DNA from: Kushneria indalinina DSM 14324
Lineage (GTDB): Bacteria; Pseudomonadota; Gammaproteobacteria; Pseudomonadales; Halomonadaceae
DNA: 64,000 bases
Reading direction: 5' to 3'
Assembly (NCBI RefSeq): GCF_003385845.1
Contig: NZ_QRDJ01000007.1
Coordinates: 1-64,000 of the forward strand
Under the pieces are notes generated by a model. It was not told the DNA's origin and made no database searches. It saw only the letters and a program-made list of their open reading frames with translations. Both the position numbers and the translations under genes were made by a program. This document shows positions 1 through 10,176 of this stretch, one piece after another; position 1 is the stretch's first letter; each line of letters starts with the position of its first letter.

Positions 1-143
1 AAGTCAACCTCTTTTTTTCGATGCGGAAGTCAGCGGCTGGATCTGAAATCCTGATTGAGCGACCAAAACCCTAGTCAAAACAATCACCTGCTTGCCTTCC
101 CCGCTGCCTCGTCGCCGTGTGCTCCGTGGCAGCGGATGCGTAC

Positions 144-170
144 TTTATAGATCAGCTCCGGGTCGTGCAA
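144..170 (-). promoter_or_regulatory. Possible stable-RNA-type promoter reading out of the left edge
   Basis: On the minus strand there is TTGCAC, a 15-base spacer, TATAAA, then a GC-rich discriminator (GTACGCATCC). Further towards position 1 comes an A-tract and AGAGGTTGACTT, which looks like a second -35 whose -10 would lie outside the window. The arrangement resembles tandem promoters of rRNA or tRNA operons, but the spacer is short and the transcribed gene is not in view. The rest of 1-191 holds nothing else I can recognise. Confidence 0.3.
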
Positions 171-191
171 CCCCTTATTTCGGAAAAGTTC

Positions 192-1142
192 CTACTTTCT
201 TTCATCGGGATTTTCGGATGTTTCTGAAGATCCCGTCACCTCTGACTCATCAGCAGCGACTGATGTTTCAGAAGCATCGGCAGTACCTGCCTCCATCTCT
301 TCCTCGGTCGTTGCGATACCACTATGAATGGGTTTGGCATACCCGGTACGACGCATGATGGCCAGTATCGGACCGGAAGCCGCATAGCTGCCGAACAGCA
401 GCAAAAGCATGACGGCCGGTTCCAGCGAAATAAGAACGAAGGCCAGAACGATGGCCAGCAGTGCCACGAAAGGCACCGGACTCTTCAGGTCCACTTCCTT
501 GAAGCTGTAGTAACGGATATTGCTGACCATCAGGATGCCTACCGCAGCCACGATAATGGCCATCAACACCTTGAAGCCGAAAGCAGTGGCCTCGAAGCTG
601 TGAAAGGTCCAGACAAAGCCGGCCACCACGGCAGCCGCCGATGGGCTGGGCAATCCTATAAACCACTTCTTGTCGGTGCTGCCAATCTGAACATTGAAGC
701 GCGCAAGACGCAGTGCGGCGCCGGCCACATAGACAAAGGCCGCTATCCAGCCAAGATTGCCAACATCCTGAAGAATCCAGGCAAAGGCCACGATGGCAGG
801 CGCCACGCCGAAGGAAAGCATGTCGGCAAGGCTGTCATATTCTTCACCAAACGCGCTTTGCGTATTGGTCATGCGGGCTACCCGGCCATCAAAGCCATCA
901 AGCACCATGGAAACAAAAATAGCGATGGCCGCAGAACCGAAATTGCCGTTGAGCGCTGCCACGACAGAGAAAAACCCTGAAAACAGTGCCGCCGTGGTAA
1001 AGAGGTTGGGGAGCAGATAGATGCCGCGTCGGCGTATACGCTCACCGTTTTGCACGATGTCTTCCACCACTTCCGTGTCATCCTTGAATTCGGAGAAGGG
1101 ATCGCGCGGCGGTCGATTGTTCGGTGGGGGCGTCTGCGTCAT
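192..1142 (-). CDS. pssA: CDP-diacylglycerol--serine O-phosphatidyltransferase
   Basis: Makes phosphatidylserine from CDP-diacylglycerol and serine in the inner membrane, the first step towards phosphatidylethanolamine. The 316-residue product carries the CDP-alcohol phosphatidyltransferase signature (LDGFDGRVAR, then GEEYDSLAD) in a chain of hydrophobic segments, so it is the integral-membrane type and not the PLD-like E. coli enzyme. An N-terminal cytosolic stretch with many Pro and Asp and an acidic Glu/Ser-rich tail of about 45 residues flank the membrane part. I chose the ATG at 1142 because AAAGGA lies ten bases upstream; an in-frame start at 1205 has no such site. It sits next to ilvC, as in Pseudomonas. 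Confidence 0.93.
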   Translation of the reverse strand: MTQTPPPNNRPPRDPFSEFKDDTEVVEDIVQNGERIRRRGIYLLPNLFTTAALFSGFFSVVAALNGNFGSAAIAIFVSMVLDGFDGRVARMTNTQSAFGEEYDSLADMLSFGVAPAIVAFAWILQDVGNLGWIAAFVYVAGAALRLARFNVQIGSTDKKWFIGLPSPSAAAVVAGFVWTFHSFEATAFGFKVLMAIIVAAVGILMVSNIRYYSFKEVDLKSPVPFVALLAIVLAFVLISLEPAVMLLLLFGSYAASGPILAIMRRTGYAKPIHSGIATTEEEMEAGTADASETSVAADESEVTGSSETSENPDERK

Positions 1143-1214
1143 GACAATAATGTCCTTTGGGAAGATACGACCATCAAAGCATAGAAGACGACCAGGTGTT
1201 AACACGGATAGACA

Positions 1215-1739
1215 ATGGAAAGTTTAAGAAACCTCATGACACAGTTTCCCCATATCGGCCGTCTTGAGTGGTTGAGCCGACGCCCGCAACGTCACCATGA
1301 CATCGATGTCATGGACGCCTTGACCCTGATCGAGGGTCAGGGCATTGAAGGTGATCATTACAGCGCCCGAGGCGGTAAACGTGAAGTCACGCTTTTTCAG
1401 GCCGAGCATTTACCCGTCGTTGCTGCCTTTTGCGGCATAACGGAACTTCCCCCCGAACAGCTCAGACGCAACCTGCTGGTGTCGGGACTTAATCTGTTGG
1501 CCTGTCGACAACAGCAGCTGGCCATTGGCTGCGATGCCATCATTGAGATTACCGGGCCCTGCGCGCCCTGCAGCCGCATGGAACAGACGCTGGGACCCGG
1601 CGGCTACAATGCCCTGCGAGGCCATGGCGGCATGACGGCCCGCATCGTGCGAAGCGGCATCATTATGCGTGGCGATAGTGTCACGGTAATTCCCCGGGCT
1701 ACCGAGTCCATGCAGGGGCAGCTCTTTCAAACGCCGTGA
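1215..1739 (+). CDS. MOSC domain-containing protein
   Basis: The 174-residue protein is a stand-alone MOSC domain (the C-terminal domain of molybdenum-cofactor sulfurases; compare YiiM/YuaD-type proteins). Visible family features are GIEGDHYSARGGKREVTLFQ near residue 40, RRNLLVSGLNL, and the Cys-bearing GPCAPCSRMEQ region followed by LRGHGGMTARIV. Such proteins are thought to handle Moco-bound or activated sulfur; the actual substrate here is unknown. It is divergent from pssA and convergent with ilvC, sharing a terminator. The start is uncertain: ATG 1215 or ATG 1236, neither with a strong ribosome site. Confidence 0.85.
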   Translation: MESLRNLMTQFPHIGRLEWLSRRPQRHHDIDVMDALTLIEGQGIEGDHYSARGGKREVTLFQAEHLPVVAAFCGITELPPEQLRRNLLVSGLNLLACRQQQLAIGCDAIIEITGPCAPCSRMEQTLGPGGYNALRGHGGMTARIVRSGIIMRGDSVTVIPRATESMQGQLFQTP

Positions 1740-1753
1740 ACGAAAGGCATAAA

Positions 1754-1783
1754 AAAACGGATGCGAATCATCGCATCCGTTTT
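1754..1783. terminator. Bidirectional rho-independent terminator between MOSC gene and ilvC
   Basis: Perfect 10-bp stem ACGGATGCGA/TCGCATCCGT with a four-base loop, flanked by A-tract and T-tract so that it can work in both directions. It lies between the two convergent stop codons. Confidence 0.85.
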
Positions 1784-1802
1784 CCTCGAAGGCCGCTGTG
1801 GA

Positions 1803-2831
<1,029 letters not shown>

Positions 2832-2883
2832 TTAATGGACGGCAGCGCCATCGGTTGACATAAACATTGTATAAATCCGGGTA

Positions 2884-3375
2884 TCAGAGGCTCAGCACCT
2901 TGTCACCACGTGCAATCCCGGACACACCGGTACGCGCCACTTCCAGCACACCCAGCGGCGTTACCGCCTGCAGGAAGGCATCCATCTTGGTGGCGTCGCC
3001 GGTAATCTGCACGGTATACACGCTAGGCGTGACATCCACGATCTGGGCACGAAAGATATCCGCCGTACGCTTGACCTCATCACGAGCACTCCCCTGCGCC
3101 TTGACCTTGACCAGCATCAGCTCGCGTTCGATGTGTGCGCCTTCGGTCAGATCCACCAGCTTGACCACATCGATCAGACGATTGAGGTGCTTGGTGATCT
3201 GCTCGATGATGCGTTCATCACCATGGGTCGTCACCGTCAGACGCGACAGCGTCGGATCATCGGTCGGGGCAACATTGAGCGTTTCGATATTGAAATTGCG
3301 CTGGGAAAAGAGCCCTACCACACGTGACAGCGCGCCCGGCTCGTTTTCAAGCAGCATCGATATGATATGGCGCAT
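2884..3375 (-). CDS. ilvN: Acetolactate synthase small (regulatory) subunit
   Basis: Regulatory subunit that activates the large subunit and confers valine feedback inhibition. The 163 residues start with an ACT domain (MRHIISMLLENEPGALSRVVGLFSQR) with the usual valine-binding turn, followed by the C-terminal ACT-like domain (TAKDxF-type region, here VYTVQITGDATKMDAF). Its ATG overlaps the stop codon of the large-subunit gene by one base (TGATG), so the two subunits are translationally coupled and made in balance. Also called ilvH in many genomes. Confidence 0.95.
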   Translation of the reverse strand: MRHIISMLLENEPGALSRVVGLFSQRNFNIETLNVAPTDDPTLSRLTVTTHGDERIIEQITKHLNRLIDVVKLVDLTEGAHIERELMLVKVKAQGSARDEVKRTADIFRAQIVDVTPSVYTVQITGDATKMDAFLQAVTPLGVLEVARTGVSGIARGDKVLSL

Positions 3376-5096
3376 CAGGTTCGCTCCGTCTTCGACAGCA
3401 GCATGTCACACATGGCCCCCTGCGGAACCTGCATCGGATAGACGTGCTCGCGCGGGTCAACATGAATATCGAGAAACACCAGCTCATCCTTCGAGCGGAA
3501 AGCCTCTTCCAGTGCCGGCTCCAGCTGCTCGGCCGTACTTACCGTGATCGCCTTGAAACCATAGGCTTCAATCAGCTTTTCAAAGTCAGGCAGGGACTCC
3601 ATATAGGAGTGGGCGTGACGGGACTTGTAATTCAGGTCCTGCCACTGGCGCACCATGCCCAGCGAGGCATTGTTGAGATTGACGATCTTGACCGGAATGC
3701 CGAACTGCTTACAGGTCGACAGCTCCTGCATCATCATCTGGAAGCTGCCCTCCCCCGTGAAGAGCACGACATGCTCATCGGGATAATTGAGCTTGATGCC
3801 CATGGCCGCCGGCAGGCCGTAGCCCATCGTTCCCAGCCCGCTCGAAGAGACCCAGCGGTTGGGCTGATTGAACTTGTAATACTGGGCGGCAAACATCTGA
3901 TGCTGACCCACATCGGTCACGACATAGGCATCGCCATGGGTGGCCCGATGGACGGCCTCGACCACCTGCTGGGGTTTGAGCGGCTCACCGGCGGCGGCAG
4001 GTTCATAGAGCTTGCCACGACGCTCGTCACGCCAGGCGTTGATCGTCTCCCACCACTCATCGAGTGGCTCCTGCGCCTCTGTACGCTGACCGATCTGGTT
4101 GAGCATTTCATTGAGCACGTGATCGGCAGCCCCGACGATGGGCACATCGGCATGCACGGTCTTGGAGATGGAGCTGGGATCGACGTCAATGTGCACGATG
4201 CGGGCATCAGGGCAGAATCGATTGACGTTATTGGTCACGCGATCGTCAAAGCGTACGCCCACACCCAGCACCAGATCACTGTGGTGCATGGCCATATTGG
4301 ACTCGTAGGAGCCGTGCATGCCCGGCCAGCCCAGCGACTGCGGATCATTCTGCGGAAAGGCACCAAGGCCCATCAGCGAGGTAATCACCGGGATATTGAG
4401 TCGATGCGCCAGCGCCGTCAGCGCCTCGGAGGCGCGACCGGTAATGACACCGCCACCGGCAAAGATGACGGGACGCCGGGCACTCATCATCAGATCGACC
4501 GCCTTGCGAATCTGACCGGTATGGCCGCGTGACACGGGGTTGTACGAGCGCAGCTTCACCTTGCGCGGATAGACGTACTCATAGCGCTCGGTCGGTGCGG
4601 TCATGTCCTTGGGGATATCGATAACGACCGGCCCCGGACGCCCGGAAGACGCAATGTAGAAGGCCTTCTTGAGTACGGTGGGTATATCGGAAGGATGGCG
4701 AATCGAAAAACTGTGCTTCACGATCGGGCGCGTGACCCCGACAATGTCGGTTTCCTGAAAGGCATCTTCACCAATCAGGTGGCTGGCGACCTGACCACAC
4801 AGCACGACCATCGGTATGGAATCCATATAGGCCGTGGCGATACCGGTGACCGCATTGGTCGCGCCGGGACCCGAGGTGACCAGCACGACGCCGGGTTTGC
4901 CGGACGCACGAGCATAGCCATCGGCCATATGGGTTGCCGCCTGTTCGTGGCGAACAAGAATATGTTTGACATCATCCTGGCGGAAAAGCGCATCATAGAT
5001 GTGTAGCGCTGCCCCGCCCGGGTAGCCGTAGATATATTCAACGCCCTCATCCTTGAGGAAGCGGGCGATCATATCGGCTCCGGAAAGCAATTCCAC
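3375..5096 (-). CDS. ilvI: Acetolactate synthase large (catalytic) subunit
   Basis: Thiamine-diphosphate enzyme that condenses two pyruvates, or pyruvate and 2-oxobutyrate, at the start of branched-chain amino acid synthesis. The 573 residues show the three domains in order: pyrimidine-binding (RHEQAATHMADGYARASG, with the catalytic Glu), the FAD-binding middle domain (SLMGLGAFPQ, GVGVRFDDRVT) and the pyrophosphate-binding domain (GEGSFQMMMQELST ... LNNASLGMVRQWQ). The start is a GTG with AGGGGA nine bases upstream. It is the first gene of ilvI-ilvN-ilvC and has a long untranslated region of several hundred bases in front. Confidence 0.95.
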   Translation of the reverse strand: MELLSGADMIARFLKDEGVEYIYGYPGGAALHIYDALFRQDDVKHILVRHEQAATHMADGYARASGKPGVVLVTSGPGATNAVTGIATAYMDSIPMVVLCGQVASHLIGEDAFQETDIVGVTRPIVKHSFSIRHPSDIPTVLKKAFYIASSGRPGPVVIDIPKDMTAPTERYEYVYPRKVKLRSYNPVSRGHTGQIRKAVDLMMSARRPVIFAGGGVITGRASEALTALAHRLNIPVITSLMGLGAFPQNDPQSLGWPGMHGSYESNMAMHHSDLVLGVGVRFDDRVTNNVNRFCPDARIVHIDVDPSSISKTVHADVPIVGAADHVLNEMLNQIGQRTEAQEPLDEWWETINAWRDERRGKLYEPAAAGEPLKPQQVVEAVHRATHGDAYVVTDVGQHQMFAAQYYKFNQPNRWVSSSGLGTMGYGLPAAMGIKLNYPDEHVVLFTGEGSFQMMMQELSTCKQFGIPVKIVNLNNASLGMVRQWQDLNYKSRHAHSYMESLPDFEKLIEAYGFKAITVSTAEQLEPALEEAFRSKDELVFLDIHVDPREHVYPMQVPQGAMCDMLLSKTERT

Positions 5097-5696
5097 GTTT
5101 GAGTTCCCCTATAAGGTCTCGAGTGCGTTCACGATGCCATACGCATCGGCGTTCGAGGACGGCTGTGCCGCCTGCCGCGGCCCGGGGCCAGCGACACCTG
5201 ATGCTGCAGACTGATAATGGGTTGCAGCGAGGACCTGCTCAATCTCATGTCGGGTCGACATATAGGGGCGTTGATCAGGCAGGAGATTGGCCCGCCTGTT
5301 CAGGTCCTTGGGCAGGCAGGCAGCCGCCGCGCGACTGTCCTCCATGATCCCGGGGATCGCCCGGGGAATTCATGCCTGCGATCAGGAATCTTCAAGACTC
5401 TATCAGTGATGCTCCGGTGTCAACTGATGCATGCGCATTTATAGCGCTCAGACCTTGAAAAGGCGTGACATATTGCACGATATCAGTGCATGGGAGCACA
5501 ACAGTTTCGATTAGTGTCTGCCGTTATTGTGTGTACCAGGGGAAAGACGTTTGGATGAACTATCCTGCGTTAACACCGGTCATCATGACAGGACGCATTG
5601 CGTACCGCAGGCGTCCCGAAACTGCCAGGACAATGCCATTCTCACCTGCCAGTCACGATCGGGCAGAAACGCACTTTATTGTTTCAGGAATTTGCC
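5097..5696. other. 600-base divergent intergenic region between ilvI and trehalase
   Basis: The ilvI side has a possible -35 (TTGACA, minus strand near 5418-5423) followed by a weak TAGAGT, then a 78-codon open frame (5345 to 5109, minus) that stops just before the ilvI ribosome site. It has no Shine-Dalgarno and no run of branched-chain codons, so I do not call it a gene. The trehalase side has a small inverted repeat TGCAC-N7-GTGCA at 5474-5490, a possible operator. No terminator-like attenuator hairpin with a U-tract is evident. Confidence 0.4.
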
Positions 5697-7313
5697 ATGA
5701 CCATGACCGCTGCCGCCTCGGCACCTTCGATGCCGGACACGCCGGAAGTTGCAGAACTTCCGCCATTGCCCGAGCACCTCTGGGGCACGCTGTTTCATGA
5801 TGTGCAGAGCCGCGGTCTGTTCAGTGACAGCAAGACCTTTGTTGACATGATTCCGACCAAGTCGGTCGAAGAGATCATGGCCGACTATGCCCGGCTCTGC
5901 GAGCGCTATTCAAACTGTTCTGCTGCGCCCTGCGTCAGCAACGACGCCCTGCGGATGTTTGTCGAAGAGCGTTTCGAACGTATCGAAACCCAGGCAAACG
6001 TTCAGCCGCCCGAGCGCCAGAGCAACGCGCGTGATCATATTGATGCCCTCTGGAACGTGCTGACACGACAGCCGAGGCCACGCTATAACCCGAACTCCTC
6101 GCGCCTGCCGCTGCCTCATGCCTACGTGGTACCCGGCGGTCGCTTCAACGAGATCTATTACTGGGACAGCTATTTCACCATGCTGGGGCTGCGAGAAAGC
6201 GGCCGCATCGATCTGATGCGAGACATGGTCAATAACGCTGCCTTTCTCATCAATGCCTATGGTCACGTCCCCAACGGCAATCGTACCTACTATCTGTCAC
6301 GCTCCCAGCCGCCCTTTTTCTGCGGCATGGTAGGCCAGCTCGCCCAGCATGACGGCGAAGGCGTCTATGAGCACTATCTGCCCCAGATGGAGCGTGAATA
6401 TACCTACTGGATGGATGGCGCCGAGGCACTGCACCACTGCGAAGCCTACCGTCGCTGCGTCAAGATCTCCGAAGGCGCGCTGCTCAATCGCCACTGGGAC
6501 GACCTGAATACGCCGCGCGAGGAGTCCTTCCGTGAGGACATGGAAACGGCCTGTCACTCGAGTCGCGACCATATCGAGGTATGGCGCAACATCCGCGCCG
6601 GCGCAGAAAGCGGCTGGGATTTCAGCTCGCGCTGGCTGACCGATCCCCACGATCTGTCCACCATCCGTACCGTGGACATATTGCCGCTGGATCTCAATTG
6701 CCTGCTGTATCACATGGAGTCCATTCTGGCCTCGACGCATCGAAGGATCGGGCACTATCAGCGCGCCGACCTTTTCCAGAGTGCGGCCAACTCACGGCTG
6801 GATGCGCTGCGCCGTCTGTTCTGGTCGCAGGAAGAGAAGCGTTTCGGAGACTATCTCTGGCATGAAAATGAACTGACCGACAGCATTAACGCCTCCATCG
6901 TCTTTACCCTCTATTTTGGGGTGGCGACCGAGGAACAGGCCACTCATGTGGCCAATACACTGGAACATCAGCTCCTCCAGCCCGGCGGGCTGATGACGTC
7001 TACCATCGACACCGTTCAGCAGTGGGACGCCCCCAATGGCTGGGCGCCGCTTCAATGGATGGCCATCAAGGGCCTCAAGCGTTACGGCCATGACCGACTG
7101 GCGGACACCATTGCCAGGCGCTGGATGTACAACAACTTCTACCGCTTCGAGAAGGATCACAAGCTGTTGGAAAAGTACAACGTCATGGATCTCGACGGCG
7201 CCCCTGATGGCGGTGAATATCCGGCTCAGGATGGCTTTGGATGGACCAATGGCGTTCTGCGCGCCCTGCTCGCCCTCTATCCGCAGGCCACGCTGGAAAA
7301 CACGGCGCTCTGA
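5697..7313 (+). CDS. treF: Alpha,alpha-trehalase, cytosolic type (GH37)
   Basis: Hydrolyses trehalose to two glucoses. The 538-residue product carries both trehalase signatures, PGGRFNEIYYWDSYF (~residue 145) and QWDAPNGWAPLQ (~441). The inverting catalytic pair is visible as Asp308 in ESGWDFSSRW and Glu507 in GGEYPAQDGFGW. There is no signal peptide, so it should be cytosolic like E. coli TreF (549 residues) and not periplasmic TreA. ATG 5697 has AGGAA seven bases upstream; longer in-frame starts lack a site. In a salt-tolerant host the likely role is recycling of trehalose taken up or stored as an osmolyte. It stands alone, with no trehalose PTS or TreR next to it. Confidence 0.92.
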   Translation: MTMTAAASAPSMPDTPEVAELPPLPEHLWGTLFHDVQSRGLFSDSKTFVDMIPTKSVEEIMADYARLCERYSNCSAAPCVSNDALRMFVEERFERIETQANVQPPERQSNARDHIDALWNVLTRQPRPRYNPNSSRLPLPHAYVVPGGRFNEIYYWDSYFTMLGLRESGRIDLMRDMVNNAAFLINAYGHVPNGNRTYYLSRSQPPFFCGMVGQLAQHDGEGVYEHYLPQMEREYTYWMDGAEALHHCEAYRRCVKISEGALLNRHWDDLNTPREESFREDMETACHSSRDHIEVWRNIRAGAESGWDFSSRWLTDPHDLSTIRTVDILPLDLNCLLYHMESILASTHRRIGHYQRADLFQSAANSRLDALRRLFWSQEEKRFGDYLWHENELTDSINASIVFTLYFGVATEEQATHVANTLEHQLLQPGGLMTSTIDTVQQWDAPNGWAPLQWMAIKGLKRYGHDRLADTIARRWMYNNFYRFEKDHKLLEKYNVMDLDGAPDGGEYPAQDGFGWTNGVLRALLALYPQATLENTAL

Positions 7314-7345
7314 TCCACCCGATTCAGGTTTCGTCACTTGTCCAT

Positions 7346-7380
7346 AAAAAGGGCGGCTACCCAGGGTAGCCGCCCTTTTA
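7346..7380. terminator. Bidirectional terminator between trehalase and clpB
   Basis: Long GC-rich hairpin: AAAAGGGCGGCTACC pairs with GGTAGCCGCCCTTTT. A-tract on one side and T-tract on the other allow use by both convergent genes. Confidence 0.88.
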
Positions 7381-7400
7381 TCATTTCAGACCGATAACGT

Positions 7401-9995
7401 TCAGGCCTGTTCCCGGGCCTCGAAAACCAGCTCACCGTCGCGGGCATCGATACGGACCGTATCGCCCGGCGCATAGCGACCGGCCAGCAGTGCCTGAGCC
7501 AGCGGGTTTTCGATGCGGCTCTGGATGGCCCGACGCAGCGGCCGCGCCCCATAGACCGGATCGAAGCCCGCCTCGGCCAGCTGTGTCATGGCCGCCTCAC
7601 TGATGGCCAGCGACACATCACGATCGGCCAGACGCCGGCGCAGCTGATCGAGCTGGATATTGGCAATCGCCTGGATCTGCGTCTGCCCCAGCGCGTGGAA
7701 CACCACCACCTCGTCAATGCGATTGATCAGCTCGGGGCGGAAATGATTGCTGACCTCATCCATGACCGCCGCACGCATGCGTTCATAACCCGCCTCATCC
7801 TGTTCGCTGGCGTAATTCTGGATAATGCTGGAGCCCAGATTCGAGGTCATTACGATCACAGTGTTACGAAAGTCCACCGTACGCCCCTGGCCGTCGGTCA
7901 GGCGACCATCTTCCAGTACCTGCAAAAGAATGTTGAAGACATCCGGATGGGCCTTTTCCACCTCGTCCAGCAGCAGCACCGAATAGGGCTTGCGCCGCAC
8001 GGCCTCGGTCAGATAACCACCCTGCTCATAGCCGACATAGCCCGGAGGCGCGCCGATCAGGCGGGCCACGGAGTGCTTCTCCATGAACTCCGACATGTCG
8101 ATGCGCACCATCGCCTCCTGGGTATCGAACAAAAACCCGGCCAGCGACTTGCACAGCTCGGTCTTGCCCACCCCGGTCGGCCCCAGAAACAGGAAGGAGC
8201 CGTTGGGGCGGTTGGGGTCACTGATGCCGGCCCGTGAACGACGTACCGCGTTGGACACGGCGGTCACGGCCTCATCCTGGCCGATCACCCGCTCATGCAG
8301 CGCCTCTTCCATGCGCAGCAGCTTGTCACGTTCACCCTCGAGCATTTTTGACACCGGAATGCCGGTCCAGCGCGAGACCACCTCGGCGATCTCCTCTTCG
8401 GTCACGATCGAGCGCAGCAGCTTGAGCGGCGTGCTTTCAGCCTCGCCGGCCTCGCTGATCTTGCGCTCCAGATCCGGAATCAGACCGTACTGGATTTCCG
8501 ACATGCATCCCAGATCGCCCTGCCGACGTGCGGCTTCCAGGTCGGTACGCGCCTGTTCGAGCTCGGCCTTGTACTGCGCCGCGCCCTGCAGGCTGGCCTT
8601 TTCGGCCTTCCAGACCTCTTCGAGATCGGCAAATTCGCGCGACATGGTCTCGATCTGCCCTTCCAGCAGCTCGAGACGCTTGCGGGTCGCCTCGTCCGTC
8701 TCTTTCTTGAGGGCCTCGCGCTCGATCTTGAGCTGAATCAGTCGCCGCTCGAGACGGTCCATCTCCTCGGGCTTGGAGTCCATCTCCATACGGATACGTG
8801 AGGCCGCCTCATCGATCAGATCAATCGCCTTGTCCGGCAGTTGACGATCGGTGATGTAGCGGGTGGACAGTCGCGCCGCGGCGATGATCGCCGGGTCAGT
8901 AATATCGACCCCGTGATGGACTTCGTAACGCTCCTTGAGCCCGCGCAGGATGGCGATGGTGTCCTCCTCGGAAGGCTCATCGACCAGCACCTTCTGGAAG
9001 CGGCGCTCAAGGGCGGCATCCTTCTCGATATCCTGACGATACTCGTCAAGCGTTGTCGCCCCCACACAGTGCAGCTCGCCGCGGGCCAGGGCGGGCTTGA
9101 GCATGTTGCCGGCATCCATCGAGCCTTCGGTCTTGCCGGCGCCCACCATGGTATGCAGCTCGTCAATGAAGAGAATGACGCGCCCCTCTTCCTTTGCCAG
9201 CTCGTTGAGCACGCCCTTGAGCCGCTCTTCAAAGTCGCCGCGATACTTGGCGCCCGCCAGCAGTGCCCCGAGATCCAGCGCCAGCACCCGCTTGTCCTTG
9301 AGGCTTTCGGGCACCTCGCCGTTGACGATGCGCTGAGCCAGCCCTTCCACAATGGCGGTCTTGCCCACGCCGGGCTCGCCGATCAGCACCGGATTGTTCT
9401 TGGTCCGGCGCTGCAGCACCTGAATGGTGCGGCGAATTTCATCATCGCGGCCGATCACCGGATCCAGCTTGCCGCTGGCGGCACGCTCGGTCAGATCGGT
9501 GGTGTACTTGTCCAGCGCCTCGCGCTTCTCTTCGGCTTCGGCATCATTAACGTTGTCACCGCCGCGCAGCTCATCGATCGCGCGCCGTACGCTCTGCTCG
9601 GTGAGACCGGTACCGCTCAGGGCACGGCTGATGGCCGATTTCGTCTGCAGTGCTGACAGCAGCACCAGCTCGGTGGCGATGAACTGATCACCGCGCTTTT
9701 GTGCTTCGCGATCGGCCAGATTAAAGAGCTGCCCCAGCTCCTGACCCATGGTGACGTTGCCATCAAACTGGCTGACCGTGGGCAGGTCATCCACATGTTT
9801 GACCAGCGCATCGCGCACACGACCCGGCTCGCCGCCGGCCTTCTGGATCAACCCCTTGAAACCGGAGTCACGGCTATCAAGCAGTGACAGCAATACATGG
9901 CCCGGCTGAAGCTGATTGTGGCCACGCCCTGACGCCAGTGACTGGGCATCGGCCAGGGCAGCCTGCAACTTGCTGGTGAGTTTGTCGATTCGCAT
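7401..9995 (-). CDS. clpB: ATP-dependent disaggregase ClpB (Hsp100)
   Basis: Hexameric AAA+ chaperone that pulls proteins out of aggregates together with DnaK. The 864-residue chain has the N-terminal Clp repeat domain (~1-145), first AAA+ module with Walker A GEPGVGKT (~205) and Walker B, a coiled-coil middle domain (~400-520, rich in Glu/Arg/Leu) typical of ClpB and absent from ClpA/ClpC, then the second AAA+ module with GPTGVGKTE (~605) and the D2 C-terminal region. The length is that of the family (E. coli 857). It is the only gene in its unit and is preceded by a very good sigma-32 promoter. Confidence 0.97.
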   Translation of the reverse strand: MRIDKLTSKLQAALADAQSLASGRGHNQLQPGHVLLSLLDSRDSGFKGLIQKAGGEPGRVRDALVKHVDDLPTVSQFDGNVTMGQELGQLFNLADREAQKRGDQFIATELVLLSALQTKSAISRALSGTGLTEQSVRRAIDELRGGDNVNDAEAEEKREALDKYTTDLTERAASGKLDPVIGRDDEIRRTIQVLQRRTKNNPVLIGEPGVGKTAIVEGLAQRIVNGEVPESLKDKRVLALDLGALLAGAKYRGDFEERLKGVLNELAKEEGRVILFIDELHTMVGAGKTEGSMDAGNMLKPALARGELHCVGATTLDEYRQDIEKDAALERRFQKVLVDEPSEEDTIAILRGLKERYEVHHGVDITDPAIIAAARLSTRYITDRQLPDKAIDLIDEAASRIRMEMDSKPEEMDRLERRLIQLKIEREALKKETDEATRKRLELLEGQIETMSREFADLEEVWKAEKASLQGAAQYKAELEQARTDLEAARRQGDLGCMSEIQYGLIPDLERKISEAGEAESTPLKLLRSIVTEEEIAEVVSRWTGIPVSKMLEGERDKLLRMEEALHERVIGQDEAVTAVSNAVRRSRAGISDPNRPNGSFLFLGPTGVGKTELCKSLAGFLFDTQEAMVRIDMSEFMEKHSVARLIGAPPGYVGYEQGGYLTEAVRRKPYSVLLLDEVEKAHPDVFNILLQVLEDGRLTDGQGRTVDFRNTVIVMTSNLGSSIIQNYASEQDEAGYERMRAAVMDEVSNHFRPELINRIDEVVVFHALGQTQIQAIANIQLDQLRRRLADRDVSLAISEAAMTQLAEAGFDPVYGARPLRRAIQSRIENPLAQALLAGRYAPGDTVRIDARDGELVFEAREQA

Positions 9996-10089
9996 CCCTG
10001 TTCCTCTCTATCCGGCGCCCTGCCCGGCCATGGCCGCACAGCGGCAGAACCGGCATTTCAAGGCGCGTTTATCGGTATCTTGCCAACAA

Positions 10090-10117
10090 AGATGGGGGCG
10101 CCGACAATCGTTTCAAG
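10090..10117 (-). promoter_or_regulatory. Sigma-32 (RpoH) heat-shock promoter of clpB
   Basis: Minus-strand CTTGAAA (10117-10111), a 13-base spacer, then CCCCATCT (10097-10090) matches the RpoH consensus (CTTGAAA-N13-CCCCATNT) at essentially every position. It lies about 95 bases upstream of the clpB start, the right distance and orientation. Confidence 0.9.
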
Positions 10118-10176
10118 CAGACAGGAAAAAATATTATGTTAAATAAAAGAGCCCGAACCAGAGCGCTGGCCGCGCC

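Noticed and set aside
5109-5345. 78-codon minus-strand frame upstream of ilvI
   Set aside because: No Shine-Dalgarno, an equally long opposite-strand frame and no known homologue; kept as an observation but not called a gene.
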